From Ectothiorhodospiraceae bacterium 2226 (GTDB lineage: Bacteria; Pseudomonadota; Gammaproteobacteria; GCA-013348725): a DNA stretch of 64,000 nt. The translations under genes were made by a program, and so were the position numbers. The stretch is taken from the NCBI GenBank assembly GCA_013348725.1, contig CP054689.1, positions 2,228,501 through 2,292,500 of the forward strand. The letters run 5' to 3'. The notes under the pieces are model-generated. The model saw only the letters and a list, made by a program, of their open reading frames with translations. It was not told the origin of the DNA and searched no databases. Positions 23,913 through 34,928 of this stretch are shown here, one piece after another. The first letter of the stretch is position 1, and the number at the start of each line of letters is the position of its first letter.

Positions 23913-24734
23913 CTAGTCCTGAAAGCCCCAGACGTCCGCCAACAGGCGCCCGAGTCCGGCGTACTCGGCGTCGTTGGCGGCCACGAAGCCTTGGCGGCTG
24001 GCGCCGCCGATGGCGGTCAGCGCCTTGGCCACGACCTCGTCGCCGCTCATGGCGATCAGCGCCTCGCGCAGCTGCGCGCGGGTGGCGCCGTCCACGCGCC
24101 GCGTCACCGAGAACCCGCGGTCCGGAAGCGCCTGCGCCGTTTGGTACACGACCTTGTAGCCCTCCTGCTCCTGGCGGGCCCAGAACTGATCGCGCAGCAC
24201 CGCCGCGTCGGCGCGGCCCTCGCGCACGCAGGCCAGCGCCGCCGGGAAACCGCCGACGGGCGTGTGCACCGGCTGACGGGCCGGGTTGGGAAACTGCTCC
24301 AGGACCGACAGCGTGGCGAGGTTCGGCACGGCCGGACCGCAGACGCGACGCCCGATAAGGTCGTCGACCCCGTCGATGCTGGCGTCGGCGCGTGTTACGA
24401 CGACGAAGCGCAACTCGCCCGGCAGCTTGGCCAGCACCTCGTGATCCAGGTGTTGGTTGCGCCAGCCGATGAAATGGGGGCCGTCAAAGATCAGATCGAA
24501 TTCGCCCTTGCGCATGCGCGAGGCGTATTCGATGAAGCTGCGCGTGGTGGCCACCTCGACCCGCTTGCCGGTGGCCCGGCTGAGGAAGTTCACGATCGGC
24601 TGATACTGCTGCACCGTGGCTTCCGGCGACTGGGTCGGCGCGGTGGCGAATACGATGGTCTCAGCGGCCGTGGGCAAGGAAACGGCCATCAGCAGGGCGA
24701 GCGCAACCGTCGGCGCAAGCGAGCGCTTGAGCAT
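23913..24734 (-). CDS. PhnD-like periplasmic binding protein, second copy
   Basis: A 273-residue secreted binding protein. Signal peptide 1-24 (cleavage probably after TAA). The mature start ETIVFATAPTQSPE and the segments VNFLSRATGKRVEVAT and GEFDLIFDGPHFIGW match the PhnD/phosphite-binding family. Two cysteines in RRVCGPA and LACVREG could form a disulfide, absent from the copy at 574-1383. AAGGAGG precedes the ATG. Again no permease or ATPase is nearby. The two proteins share the family pattern but are not close copies, so a recent duplication is unlikely. Ligand unknown. Confidence 0.8.
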   Translation of the reverse strand: MLKRSLAPTVALALLMAVSLPTAAETIVFATAPTQSPEATVQQYQPIVNFLSRATGKRVEVATTRSFIEYASRMRKGEFDLIFDGPHFIGWRNQHLDHEVLAKLPGELRFVVVTRADASIDGVDDLIGRRVCGPAVPNLATLSVLEQFPNPARQPVHTPVGGFPAALACVREGRADAAVLRDQFWARQEQEGYKVVYQTAQALPDRGFSVTRRVDGATRAQLREALIAMSGDEVVAKALTAIGGASRQGFVAANDAEYAGLGRLLADVWGFQD

Positions 24735-24894
24735 AATTCATCCTCCTTCGGATTATCGTTCTTCTTCTGTTTGTCGTTTTTATGGTGCTGCGTCTGTGCG
24801 CGACTCCGATGCTAGCACACGACCCGGCGACCACGACCCCCGCGCCCACAGACCTTGAAGGGATGCGCGATGGCCTGTGCTAGAGTGCGGCGCC

Positions 24895-25614
24895 ATGGGT
24901 GCGGGACTGGCGTTTACCTTGCTGGCGGTGGGGCTGCTGACGGGCGCCCTCGCGGGCGGGCTGTGGCGAGTGGGCCGCCGCCACGCCGAGGCCGATTGGG
25001 GCCACCGGGGGCTGAACGTCCTGGACGGGCTCAATCGCATGTTCTGCACGCGTTTTCATCGCCTGCGCCACGACCCGGTGGCGCTGCCCGCGCAGGGCGG
25101 CGTGCTGGTGGTCGCCAACCACGTGTCGGGTCTGGATCCGCTGTTGATGGCCGCGGCTTGTCGGCGCCCGTTGCGCTTCATCATTGCGCGCGAGCAGTAC
25201 GAGCGCCCGCTGCTGCGCACCTTCTTCCGGGCCATCGGCTGCATTCCCGTCGATCGCGACCGGCGTCCCGAACAGGCGCTGCGCGCGGCGCTCAAGGCGC
25301 TCGCCGCCGGTGAGGCCGTGGCGCTGTTTCCGCACGGGCGCATCCACCTGGATACAGATCCGCCGCGCCCGCTCAAGGGGGGCGTGGCCTGGCTGGCCAA
25401 ACGTACCGGCGCGCCCATCCACCCGCTGCGCCTCACCGGCGTGCGCGGCGCGGGCCACACCGTACTGGCCGTGTTCATGCGCTCGCGCGCCCGCCTGCAG
25501 GCATTTCCCGCGCAGTACTGCACCGAAGGCGACGACTGTCTCGGCGGCCTCGCGCCGCTGCTCGAAGGACGCGCCACGAAGAAAACTTCACCGCTATCGG
25601 TTGAATCCTCCTGA
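24895..25614 (+). CDS. PlsC-like 1-acylglycerol-phosphate acyltransferase family protein
   Basis: A 239-residue membrane acyltransferase. A hydrophobic N-terminal helix (residues 3-21) is followed by the HX4D motif in NHVSGLDP near 81 and by FPHGRIH near 143. The usual FPEGTRS motif has His in place of Glu here, which may change acyl-donor or acceptor binding. The rest (KRTGAPIHPLRLTG) is typical. There is no Shine-Dalgarno sequence; an extended -10 (TG-C-TAGAGT, 24878-24886) ends eight bases before the ATG, so a leaderless mRNA is possible. Divergent from the PhnD-like gene; its 3' end contains the clpB heat-shock promoter. Confidence 0.8.
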   Translation: MGAGLAFTLLAVGLLTGALAGGLWRVGRRHAEADWGHRGLNVLDGLNRMFCTRFHRLRHDPVALPAQGGVLVVANHVSGLDPLLMAAACRRPLRFIIAREQYERPLLRTFFRAIGCIPVDRDRRPEQALRAALKALAAGEAVALFPHGRIHLDTDPPRPLKGGVAWLAKRTGAPIHPLRLTGVRGAGHTVLAVFMRSRARLQAFPAQYCTEGDDCLGGLAPLLEGRATKKTSPLSVESS

Positions 25615-25629
25615 TTCGGTCCCCATCTA
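25600..25629 (+). promoter_or_regulatory. Sigma-32 (RpoH) heat-shock promoter of clpB
   Basis: GTTGAA (25600-25605), 15-base spacer, CCCCATCTA (25621-25629). This closely matches the RpoH consensus CTTGAA-N13-17-CCCCATnTA. It overlaps the last codons of the acyltransferase gene and lies 54 bases before the clpB ATG. Confidence 0.85.
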
Positions 25630-25683
25630 GCGCACAGCGGGTCGTTACGGCCACCACCGATTATCGAGCACGAGGACCTTCCC

Positions 25684-28278
<2,595 letters not shown>

Positions 28279-28353
28279 GGAACACCTGCCGGAGCGCAGC
28301 CTCAGGGACGCCGCAGGAGGCGGCAGGGCTGGGATGCCCGATCAGGGACGAGG

Positions 28354-28385
28354 AAGCCGCGGCACTGCCGCGGCTTTTCTTTTTG
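28354..28385 (+). terminator. Rho-independent terminator after clpB
   Basis: AGCCGCGGC (28355-28363), loop ACT, GCCGCGGCT (28367-28375), then TTTCTTTTT. Strong stem and T tract. Confidence 0.88.
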
Positions 28386-28477
28386 GCGCGAGCAGCCGCG
28401 GCGACCGAGCGGGCTGCTAGGCTAGCCGAAACAGCACACCACGATGGTGCGCCGCGATCGGTACAGGGAGGTGCGGA

Positions 28478-29539
28478 ATGAACCGAGCGAACTGGACGGG
28501 TGCCCCTCGCCGCGCGGCGGGCTTGTTGTGCGCCGCAGCGCTGGTTTGGGCGGCGGCGCTGGTGTGGGCGGCGAGTGCCGCGGCGCAGGACGAGGCGGAC
28601 TGGGGCGTACTGGCACCGTTTCCCGATCCGCGCACCGAGGTCAGCGTGACCGGCGACGGCGAACGGGTGTACGTGATCGGCGGCTTCACCGCGCCGCCCG
28701 AGGGCGCCGATGCCGAGGCGCGCCCGCCGGCGGCCGAGGACATGTACGTCTACGATCCCGCCAGGGATACCTGGGAGAACCTCGGCGCGGCGCCCCTGCG
28801 CACCCACCATGCCGGCTTCGTGCACCACGAGGGCCGCCTCTACATCCTCGGTGGCTATCGCGACAACACCTTCGAGCCCATCGACGATGTGTGGATTTAC
28901 GACATCGCGAGTGGCCAGTGGCGCGAGGGCGCACCCATGCCGACCGCACGCGGCGCGCTCGCCTACACGGTGCTCGACGGGCGTATCCACACCATCGGCG
29001 GCACGGTGGCCGATATCGACGCGCTCGACCACTTGGTGCACAACACCGACTCGCCCGACGATTCGGTGGGCACACACGAGGTTTACGATGCCGCCACCGA
29101 TAGTTGGGAACGCCTCGCGCCGATGCCCACGGCCCGCAACCACCACGCCGCGCAAGCGCTCGACGGTCGCATCTATGTCACCGCGGGGCGCGCCGGAGAG
29201 GACTACACCATGACTGTGACCGGGGTCTACGACCCGACCGCCGACACCTGGGGCGAGGCCGCGCCCCTGCTCACCGGGCGCAGCGGGGTGGCGGCCGCGG
29301 TGCTGGACGGCTGGCTGTATCTCTTTGGCGGGGAGACCTTCGATCCCGGCGAGGAGCGAACCTTCGACGACGCCGAGCGCTACAACCCGGCCGAGGATCG
29401 CTGGGAGGCGCTGGCGCCCATGCCGACGGCGCGCCACGGCCTCGGCGCGGCGGTGGTGGACGGCGCCATATACGTCGTCTCCGGCGGCCCGCAACCGGGC
29501 TTCAGCCTGGGTGACGCGAACGAGCGTTACCGGCCCTGA
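28478..29539 (+). CDS. Secreted Kelch-repeat protein
   Basis: A 353-residue exported protein. Residues 1 to about 35 form a long signal peptide ending near ASAAAQ. The rest is built of about six Kelch blades, each with paired glycines and later Trp: VYVIGGFTAPP, LYILGGYRDNTF...WIYDIASGQW, IHTIGGTVAD, IYVTAGRAG, LYLFGGETFD, IYVVSGGPQPG. It should fold as a periplasmic beta-propeller; such proteins bind carbohydrate or protein partners or carry unusual enzymatic roles. GGGAGGTG precedes the ATG. No partner gene identifies its role. Confidence 0.85.
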   Translation: MNRANWTGAPRRAAGLLCAAALVWAAALVWAASAAAQDEADWGVLAPFPDPRTEVSVTGDGERVYVIGGFTAPPEGADAEARPPAAEDMYVYDPARDTWENLGAAPLRTHHAGFVHHEGRLYILGGYRDNTFEPIDDVWIYDIASGQWREGAPMPTARGALAYTVLDGRIHTIGGTVADIDALDHLVHNTDSPDDSVGTHEVYDAATDSWERLAPMPTARNHHAAQALDGRIYVTAGRAGEDYTMTVTGVYDPTADTWGEAAPLLTGRSGVAAAVLDGWLYLFGGETFDPGEERTFDDAERYNPAEDRWEALAPMPTARHGLGAAVVDGAIYVVSGGPQPGFSLGDANERYRP

Positions 29540-29559
29540 GGACGATCGACCCTCGCGCC

Positions 29560-30006
29560 GTGCGCTGCTTGATGGTCGCGTACGGGACGTCGCAATACGC
29601 GGCGGCGCGGGCGCTGCGCGAGGCGGTGCTGCGCCGCCCGCTGGGTCTGACACTGTCGGCGCAGGACGTGCAGGGCGAGCAGGACCAACTCCACTACGGC
29701 ATGTTCGATGCGCGCGGTGCGGCGCTGGCGTGCGTCTCGGTGGCGCTGGGCGACGCGGGGCGCGCCCGGGTGCGCCAGATGGCCGTCGCGGCCGCGCTGC
29801 AAGGGCGCGGGCTGGGGCGGGCCCTGCTGCAGGCGGTGGAGGCCGACCTCAGGGCGCGGGGCGTGCGCGAGCTCATGCTGCACGCACGGCTGCAGGCCGT
29901 CGGCTTCTACCGGCGCCAAGGCTACCGGGTCGTGGGGGAGCCGTTCTTGGAAGTGGGCATGCCGCACCGCCGGATGGCGAAACGGCTGCCGGAGGGGGAG
30001 CCATGA
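29560..30006 (+). CDS. GNAT family N-acetyltransferase
   Basis: A 148-residue acetyltransferase. The acetyl-CoA loop is visible in RQMAVAAALQGRGLGRALLQ near residues 79-98 (Q-x-x-G-x-G). The segment ALREAVLRRPLGL near the start is typical of a GNAT subgroup that acts on small molecules. GTG at 29560 is used to keep the conserved N-terminal strand; ATG at 29572 is the alternative. Its stop overlaps the next start (ATGA), so the two are co-translated. Substrate unknown. Confidence 0.82.
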   Translation: MRCLMVAYGTSQYAAARALREAVLRRPLGLTLSAQDVQGEQDQLHYGMFDARGAALACVSVALGDAGRARVRQMAVAAALQGRGLGRALLQAVEADLRARGVRELMLHARLQAVGFYRRQGYRVVGEPFLEVGMPHRRMAKRLPEGEP

Positions 30007-30434
30007 AACCGCGAATCAGCATGATCACCCTGGGCGTGGCGGATGTGGGCCGCGCGGCGCGCTTCTACGAGCAGGGCCTGGGGCTGCCGCGCCACCCGGT
30101 GGAGGAGCCCGATGGCGGCAGCGAACCGAGCGTGGCCTTCTTCGCGCTCGACGGCACCTGGCTCAGCCTGTACGGGCGCGAGACCCTGGCGCAGGATGCC
30201 GGCGTGCCGAGCGCGGAGCGCTCGGCCGGCTTCAGCCTGGCGCACAACGTCTCCACCAGGGACGAGGTCGACGCCGTGCTCCGGCAGGCGGTGGGCGCCG
30301 GCGCCCGCTTGATCAAACCCGCGCAGGACACCTTCTGGGGCGGCTATGCGGGCTACTTCGCCGATCTTGACGGGCACCTGTGGGAGGTGGCCTGGAACCC
30401 GCACTTTTGGGTGGGACCGGCGGACCCCGACTGA
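30003..30434 (+). CDS. VOC family (glyoxalase/bleomycin-resistance fold) protein
   Basis: A 143-residue single-chain VOC protein with two beta-alpha-beta-beta-beta modules: ISMITLGVADVGRAARFYEQGLGL at the start and YAGYFADLDGHLWEVAWNPHF at the end, the latter being the classical second-module signature with the metal-ligand Glu. Could be a dioxygenase, lyase or binding protein; no substrate can be assigned. Overlaps the GNAT gene by four bases. Confidence 0.82.
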   Translation: MKPRISMITLGVADVGRAARFYEQGLGLPRHPVEEPDGGSEPSVAFFALDGTWLSLYGRETLAQDAGVPSAERSAGFSLAHNVSTRDEVDAVLRQAVGAGARLIKPAQDTFWGGYAGYFADLDGHLWEVAWNPHFWVGPADPD

Positions 30435-30483
30435 GACGCGGCCCGAATTCGCACTAGGCTTGTTGAAGTCGCCGCTCCCCGGA

Positions 30484-30849
30484 ATGTCTATGTCCAGCCT
30501 CGATGACCCGCGCGTTTTCTTCGCCGCCGAGCGCACGCTGCTCGCGTGGAACCGTACCGGCCTCACCTTGATGGCGTTCGGTTTCGTGGTCGAGCGTATC
30601 GGCCTGTTCGAGGAGTTGCTGCGCGGCGAAAGCGCGGCCCGCACCCTCGCGTTCTGGGCGGGGCTGGGCTTCATCGGCCTCGGCATCGCGGTCAATGTGC
30701 TGGCGGTCGTGCAGTTCCTGCAGGTGCGCCGCACGCTCCGCCCGCCGGAGATCCCACGCGGCTACTGGACCTATACCGGGGTGGCGGTGAACCTGGGCGT
30801 CGGGCTGCTGGGTGTGGCGCTCGTGGTGTACCTGGTCGCCGCCCGCTAG
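30484..30849 (+). CDS. YidH/DUF202 family inner-membrane protein
   Basis: A 121-residue protein with the DUF202 signature FFAAERTLLAWNRTGLTLMAFGF near residues 12-34 and three hydrophobic helices (about 26-43, 57-78, 97-117). Homologues are YidH/YidG-type membrane proteins of unknown role. The ATG at 30484 is followed by a second in-frame ATG at 30490; either could be used. No strong ribosome site is seen. Confidence 0.82.
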   Translation: MSMSSLDDPRVFFAAERTLLAWNRTGLTLMAFGFVVERIGLFEELLRGESAARTLAFWAGLGFIGLGIAVNVLAVVQFLQVRRTLRPPEIPRGYWTYTGVAVNLGVGLLGVALVVYLVAAR

Positions 30850-31057
30850 CGCTGAACGCGCGAGTTCACACCGTTCAACGTGCGGCCCTGCTTCTCCTCC
30901 ATGGTCGCCTGCATCCGCTGCGCGCCGCGCAGCGGGTCCGCCAATCAGTCGTGCTGCCTCTTCGCCTCGTCGTTGCGCACTTGACGCCGGTCAAAAGTCG
31001 GCTCTGCCCGCGGGCCTAGGATGGCCGAAACACGCACAACACGACGAGGTGCTGATC

Positions 31058-31186
31058 ATGATGGAGATCCTGCTGCGCAGCCCGACGGGCATCCTTACGC
31101 TGATCACGGTGTTCGGTTCGTTGGTGGTGCTGTCCTACGCCGTGTGGTGGACGGTGACGCGGCCGATCCCCGACGAGGAGCGCTAA
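31058..31186 (+). CDS. Single-helix small membrane protein (DUF3149-like)
   Basis: Forty-two residues: short N-terminal segment MMEILLRSPTG, one hydrophobic helix (about 12-33) and a charged tail IPDEER. Layout resembles DUF3149-type small proteins, but the match is by eye. GAGG lies about nine bases before the ATG. About 208 bases without a gene precede it and show no clear promoter. Role unknown. Confidence 0.55.
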   Translation: MMEILLRSPTGILTLITVFGSLVVLSYAVWWTVTRPIPDEER

Positions 31187-31226
31187 CGCGTCGGTCCTGC
31201 GCTACCCCTTCCGCTAATCTTGGGGT

Positions 31227-31586
31227 ATGGAGAAACAGGAACTGATCATCGAACACGATCAGGTCACCGTCGAGGTGGAACTGGGCGGGGAGCAGATCGC
31301 GCACAGTCATCGGCCGGTGGTGGTGAAGGAGGCCGGACATGCGCCGGTGTACTACATCCCCCTGGCCGATGTCGCGCCGGCCGCGCTGGAACCCAGCCTG
31401 CGGCGCACCCGGTGCCCCCTCAAAGGGGAAGCGCGCTACTGGCATCTGCGCGGCGGTGGGCGGCGCGTCGAGGACGCCGCCTGGACCTATGATCACCCCG
31501 TGCCGGGGCGGGAGGTGTTGCGCGACTACGTGGCGTTCTACCCGGAGCGGGTGGATGCGCTGCGCGTCGCCCCGACCCGCGGCTGA
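31227..31586 (+). CDS. DUF427 family protein
   Basis: A 119-residue cytosolic protein. The segments VVVKEAGHAPVYYIPLADV, CPLKGEARYWHL and AWTYDHPVP...LRDYVAFYPERVD are those of DUF427, a small single-domain family of unknown function often next to redox or stress genes. The ATG has a weak upstream ribosome site. It stands alone before the ABC/RND operon. Confidence 0.85.
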   Translation: MEKQELIIEHDQVTVEVELGGEQIAHSHRPVVVKEAGHAPVYYIPLADVAPAALEPSLRRTRCPLKGEARYWHLRGGGRRVEDAAWTYDHPVPGREVLRDYVAFYPERVDALRVAPTRG

Positions 31587-31677
31587 GTGCGCGCGGCGCG
31601 TGTAGGCACTCCCCCTCGCGGAAGCGGCGGGTGGGCCGACGGGCGTGTCGGCGCGTCTTCGGTTAGCATTGCCTGCG

Positions 31678-32406
31678 ATGTCTTCTCGCGCCGACCATCA
31701 TGCCTCCCCCCTCGCCGATGTGCCGCTGCTGGCCATGCAGGGGGTGTGCCGGCGTTATGCCGAGGGCGCACGGGGGCGCGCGGTGCTCGACGGGGTGGAT
31801 CTCATCCTGCAACCGGGTGAGCGGGTGGCGCTGATGGGCCGCAGCGGCTCCGGCAAGTCGACCCTGCTCAACCTCGCCAGCGGCATCGACCTGCCCGACA
31901 GCGGTACTGTCCGGGTGGCGGGCCGCGAGCTCACCGCGCTGAACGAGCGCGCCCGCACCTTGTTCCGGCGCCATCACATCGGCTTCGTGTTTCAGTTCTT
32001 CAACCTGGTACCGACGCTCACGGTGCGCGAAAACCTGCGCCTGCCGCTCGAACTGATCGGGCGGCGCGCCGCCGAGGCGGGGCGCAGCGCCGACCAATGG
32101 CTGGCGCGGGTGGGTCTGGCCGAGCGCGGCGACAGCTATCCCGAGGAGCTGTCGGGCGGCGAGCAGCAGCGCGTGGCGGTGGCGCGCGCGCTGGTGCACG
32201 GTCCGCGCCTGGTGTTGGCCGATGAGCCGACCGGCAACCTCGACGAGGCGACCGCGCGCGAGGTGCTCGCGATGCTGGCCGAGCTGCCGCGGGCGGTGGG
32301 CGCCGGTCTGCTGATGGTCACGCACAGCGTGGAGGCCGCCGCCGTCGCGGATCGCACCCTGCATCTGCGCGAGGGCCGCCTGCACGCGGACGGCACGGCG
32401 CCATGA
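31678..32406 (+). CDS. ABC transporter ATPase, LolD/MacB type
   Basis: A 242-residue ATPase: Walker A GRSGSGKST at 54-62, Q-loop VFQFFNLVP near 104, signature LSGGE at 158-162, Walker B LVLADEP at 178-184, and the switch His in MVTHS. This subfamily powers mechanotransmission-type exporters (LolCDE, MacB, FtsX) instead of classical import. In-frame GTG at 31645 would give a longer, non-conserved start; the ATG at 31678 is preferred. Its stop overlaps the permease start (ATGA). First gene of a five-gene operon. Confidence 0.92.
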   Translation: MSSRADHHASPLADVPLLAMQGVCRRYAEGARGRAVLDGVDLILQPGERVALMGRSGSGKSTLLNLASGIDLPDSGTVRVAGRELTALNERARTLFRRHHIGFVFQFFNLVPTLTVRENLRLPLELIGRRAAEAGRSADQWLARVGLAERGDSYPEELSGGEQQRVAVARALVHGPRLVLADEPTGNLDEATAREVLAMLAELPRAVGAGLLMVTHSVEAAAVADRTLHLREGRLHADGTAP

Positions 32407-34928
32407 TGGTCGCCCGCGCCAGTCTGCGGCACCTGGCGCGCCATCCCGGGCAGTTGGCGCTGGCGGTGTTGGGTGTCGCCCTGGGCGTCGCCGTGGTGGT
32501 CGCCATCGAGTTGGTCAATCACAGCGCGCGCCAGGCCTTCAGCTATTCCACCGAGGTGCTGTCCGGCGGCACCACCCACCACATCGTCGGCGGACCCGCC
32601 GGCGTCGACGAGGCCGACTACGCCCGGCTGCGCATCGCGGGTCTGCGCCCCAGCGCGCCGGTCGTGGAAGGGCATGTCGAGTTGGCCGCCGCGCCCGGCG
32701 AGGCCCTCCAACTGCTCGGCGTCGACGTGTTCGCCGATGCCCCGTTTCGCCGCTACACCGCCACCCTGGATGCCCAGGCCGACCTGGAGGCGCTGCTCAC
32801 CACGCCCGGCGCCGCGGTGATGAGCGCGGAGCTCGCCGAGCGCCTCGGCCTCGTCGAGGGCGATCGCGTCGAGGTGCGCGCGGGCGGGCGCAGCCTCCGC
32901 CTGCACCTGGTCGGGCGGCTGACCGTGGAGGACGCGTTGACGCGCGAGGTGCTGGCCGGCGTGGTGCTCACCGACATCGCCACCGCGCAGGAGTGGCTGG
33001 GCCAACCCGGGCGCCTGACGCGCATCGACCTCATCCTGGCCGAAGGGGCCGAGGGCGAGCGCCGCCTGGCCCAGATCGCGGCGGCGCTGCCGCCCGCGCT
33101 GCGCATCGAACCGGTCGGCGCCCGCATCGGCGCCATGGAGCAAATGACCCGCGCGTTTCGCCTCAACCTCACCGCGCTCAGCCTGCTCGCGCTGGTGGTG
33201 GGCATGTTCCTCATCTACAACACCATGACCTTCTCGGTGCTGCAGCGGCGCGGCCTGATCGGCCGCCTGCGGGTGCTGGGCGTCACGCGCGGCCGGATCC
33301 AAGCGGTGGTGCTGGGCGAGGCGCTCGTGGTGGGCGTGCTCGGCACCGCCCTCGGCGTGCTGGCCGGCATCGCGCTGGCCGAACAGTTGTTGGGCCTCGT
33401 GACCCGCACCATCAATGATCTGTATTTCGTGCTCAACGTGGCGGCCCTGCAGGTGGACCCCGGGGCCCTCGCGCGCGGCGCGGCCTTGGGCGTGGGCGCG
33501 ACCTTGCTGGCGGCGTGGTTGCCCGCGCGCGAGGCCGCGCATACCGCGCCGCGCGCCGCGCTGGCGCGCGTGGACGTGGAGCGCCTTCTGGCGGCGCGGG
33601 TGGGGCGCGCCGCCGCGCTGGGCGCTTTGTCGCTATTGCTCGCGCTGGGGCTGCTGGCCGTATTCGGGCGCGGGTTGGTGCCCGGCTTCGCCGCGCTGGC
33701 GCTGTTCATCGGCGGGGCGGTGTTGCTGGTGCCGGCCGCCACGCGGGCCCTGGCCGAGGCGCTGCGCGCCCCGGCCCGGCAGGCGCTCGGGCTGCCGGGG
33801 GCGATGGCCGCCCGCGGGGTGGTGACCTCGCTGAGCCGCAGCGCCCCGGCGGTGGCGGCCCTCGCCGTGGCCCTGGCGGCCGCGGTCGGCGTGGCGCTGA
33901 TGATCGACAGTTTCCGCCTGTCGGTGGAGCGCTGGCTGGAGGGCACCCTGCGTGCCGACATCTACGTCAGCGTGCCGGGCGGCGGCTCGCTGGACCCGGC
34001 GCTGGCGGCGCGCTTCGCCGCGCTGCCCGGCGTGCAGGCGGTCAGCCAGGGCCGGCGCGTGCGGGTCGACGCGCCCGAGGGGCCGACCGAGCTGTTCGCG
34101 CTCGACATCCCGCCGGCGAGCTTCGCCGCCTTCGGCTTGCGGCGCGGCGATGCCGAGCGTGCGCGCGCCGCGTTCTATGCCGGTGAGGCGGTCCTGGTGT
34201 CCGAGCCCTTGGCTTGGCACCGCGGGCTCGACGTGGGCGACAGCCTCACGCTGCACACCGACCGCGGCCCGCGCGCGTTCCCGGTGGCGGGCATCTACCG
34301 CGATTACAGCAGCGACCAGGGGGTGGCGGCGCTGGTGCTCGATGCCTATCAGGCCCTGTACGACGACCCGCACGTCAGCTCCTTCGGGATCTACGCCGCG
34401 CCCGACGCGGATCCTGCCGCGCTGCTGCAACGGGTGCGCGCGGCCGCGCCGGCGGATCAGGCCCTACAGGTGCAGTCCAACCGCGCCCTGCGCGAGGCCT
34501 CCATGGCCATCTTCGACCAGACCTTCGCGATCACCGAGGTGCTGCGGGTTATCGCCTTGGCGGTCGCGGCGGTGGGGCTGGTGAGCGCGCTGCTGGCGCT
34601 GCAGCTGGAGCGCGCGCGCGAACTGGCGGTGCTGCGCGCGATCGGTTTCACGCCCGCCGACGTGGGGCGCCTGGTGCTGGCGCAGAGTGGGCTGACCGGC
34701 CTCATCGCCGGGCTGCTGGCGGTACCGCTCGGCTGGGGCCTCGCCTGGGGGCTGACGCAGGTCATCAACCGCCGCGCCTTCGGGTGGAGCATGGAGCTGG
34801 TGGTGACCGCCGGGCCGCTGCTGCAGGTGGTGGCGCTGGCGGTGGTCACCGCGCTGCTCGCGAGCGCGTGGCCGGCCTGGCGCATGGCGCGCACGCCCGC
34901 CGCCTGGGCCCTGCGGGAGGTCGGCTGA
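32403..34928 (+). CDS. ABC transporter permease, FtsX/MacB-like (double-unit)
   Basis: An 841-residue permease: first helix about 16-36, a periplasmic domain about 40-250, three helices (about 258-280, 300-330, 350-385), then a second half with more helices (about 405-460), a second periplasmic domain about 500-690 and three C-terminal helices (about 705-835). The duplicated layout is that of large FtsX-type permeases such as YbbP or AttFG-like fused permeases. It presumably works with the ATPase at 31678 and passes substrate to the AttH-like protein. Stop and next start share a base (TGATG). Confidence 0.88.
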   Translation: MMVARASLRHLARHPGQLALAVLGVALGVAVVVAIELVNHSARQAFSYSTEVLSGGTTHHIVGGPAGVDEADYARLRIAGLRPSAPVVEGHVELAAAPGEALQLLGVDVFADAPFRRYTATLDAQADLEALLTTPGAAVMSAELAERLGLVEGDRVEVRAGGRSLRLHLVGRLTVEDALTREVLAGVVLTDIATAQEWLGQPGRLTRIDLILAEGAEGERRLAQIAAALPPALRIEPVGARIGAMEQMTRAFRLNLTALSLLALVVGMFLIYNTMTFSVLQRRGLIGRLRVLGVTRGRIQAVVLGEALVVGVLGTALGVLAGIALAEQLLGLVTRTINDLYFVLNVAALQVDPGALARGAALGVGATLLAAWLPAREAAHTAPRAALARVDVERLLAARVGRAAALGALSLLLALGLLAVFGRGLVPGFAALALFIGGAVLLVPAATRALAEALRAPARQALGLPGAMAARGVVTSLSRSAPAVAALAVALAAAVGVALMIDSFRLSVERWLEGTLRADIYVSVPGGGSLDPALAARFAALPGVQAVSQGRRVRVDAPEGPTELFALDIPPASFAAFGLRRGDAERARAAFYAGEAVLVSEPLAWHRGLDVGDSLTLHTDRGPRAFPVAGIYRDYSSDQGVAALVLDAYQALYDDPHVSSFGIYAAPDADPAALLQRVRAAAPADQALQVQSNRALREASMAIFDQTFAITEVLRVIALAVAAVGLVSALLALQLERARELAVLRAIGFTPADVGRLVLAQSGLTGLIAGLLAVPLGWGLAWGLTQVINRRAFGWSMELVVTAGPLLQVVALAVVTALLASAWPAWRMARTPAAWALREVG

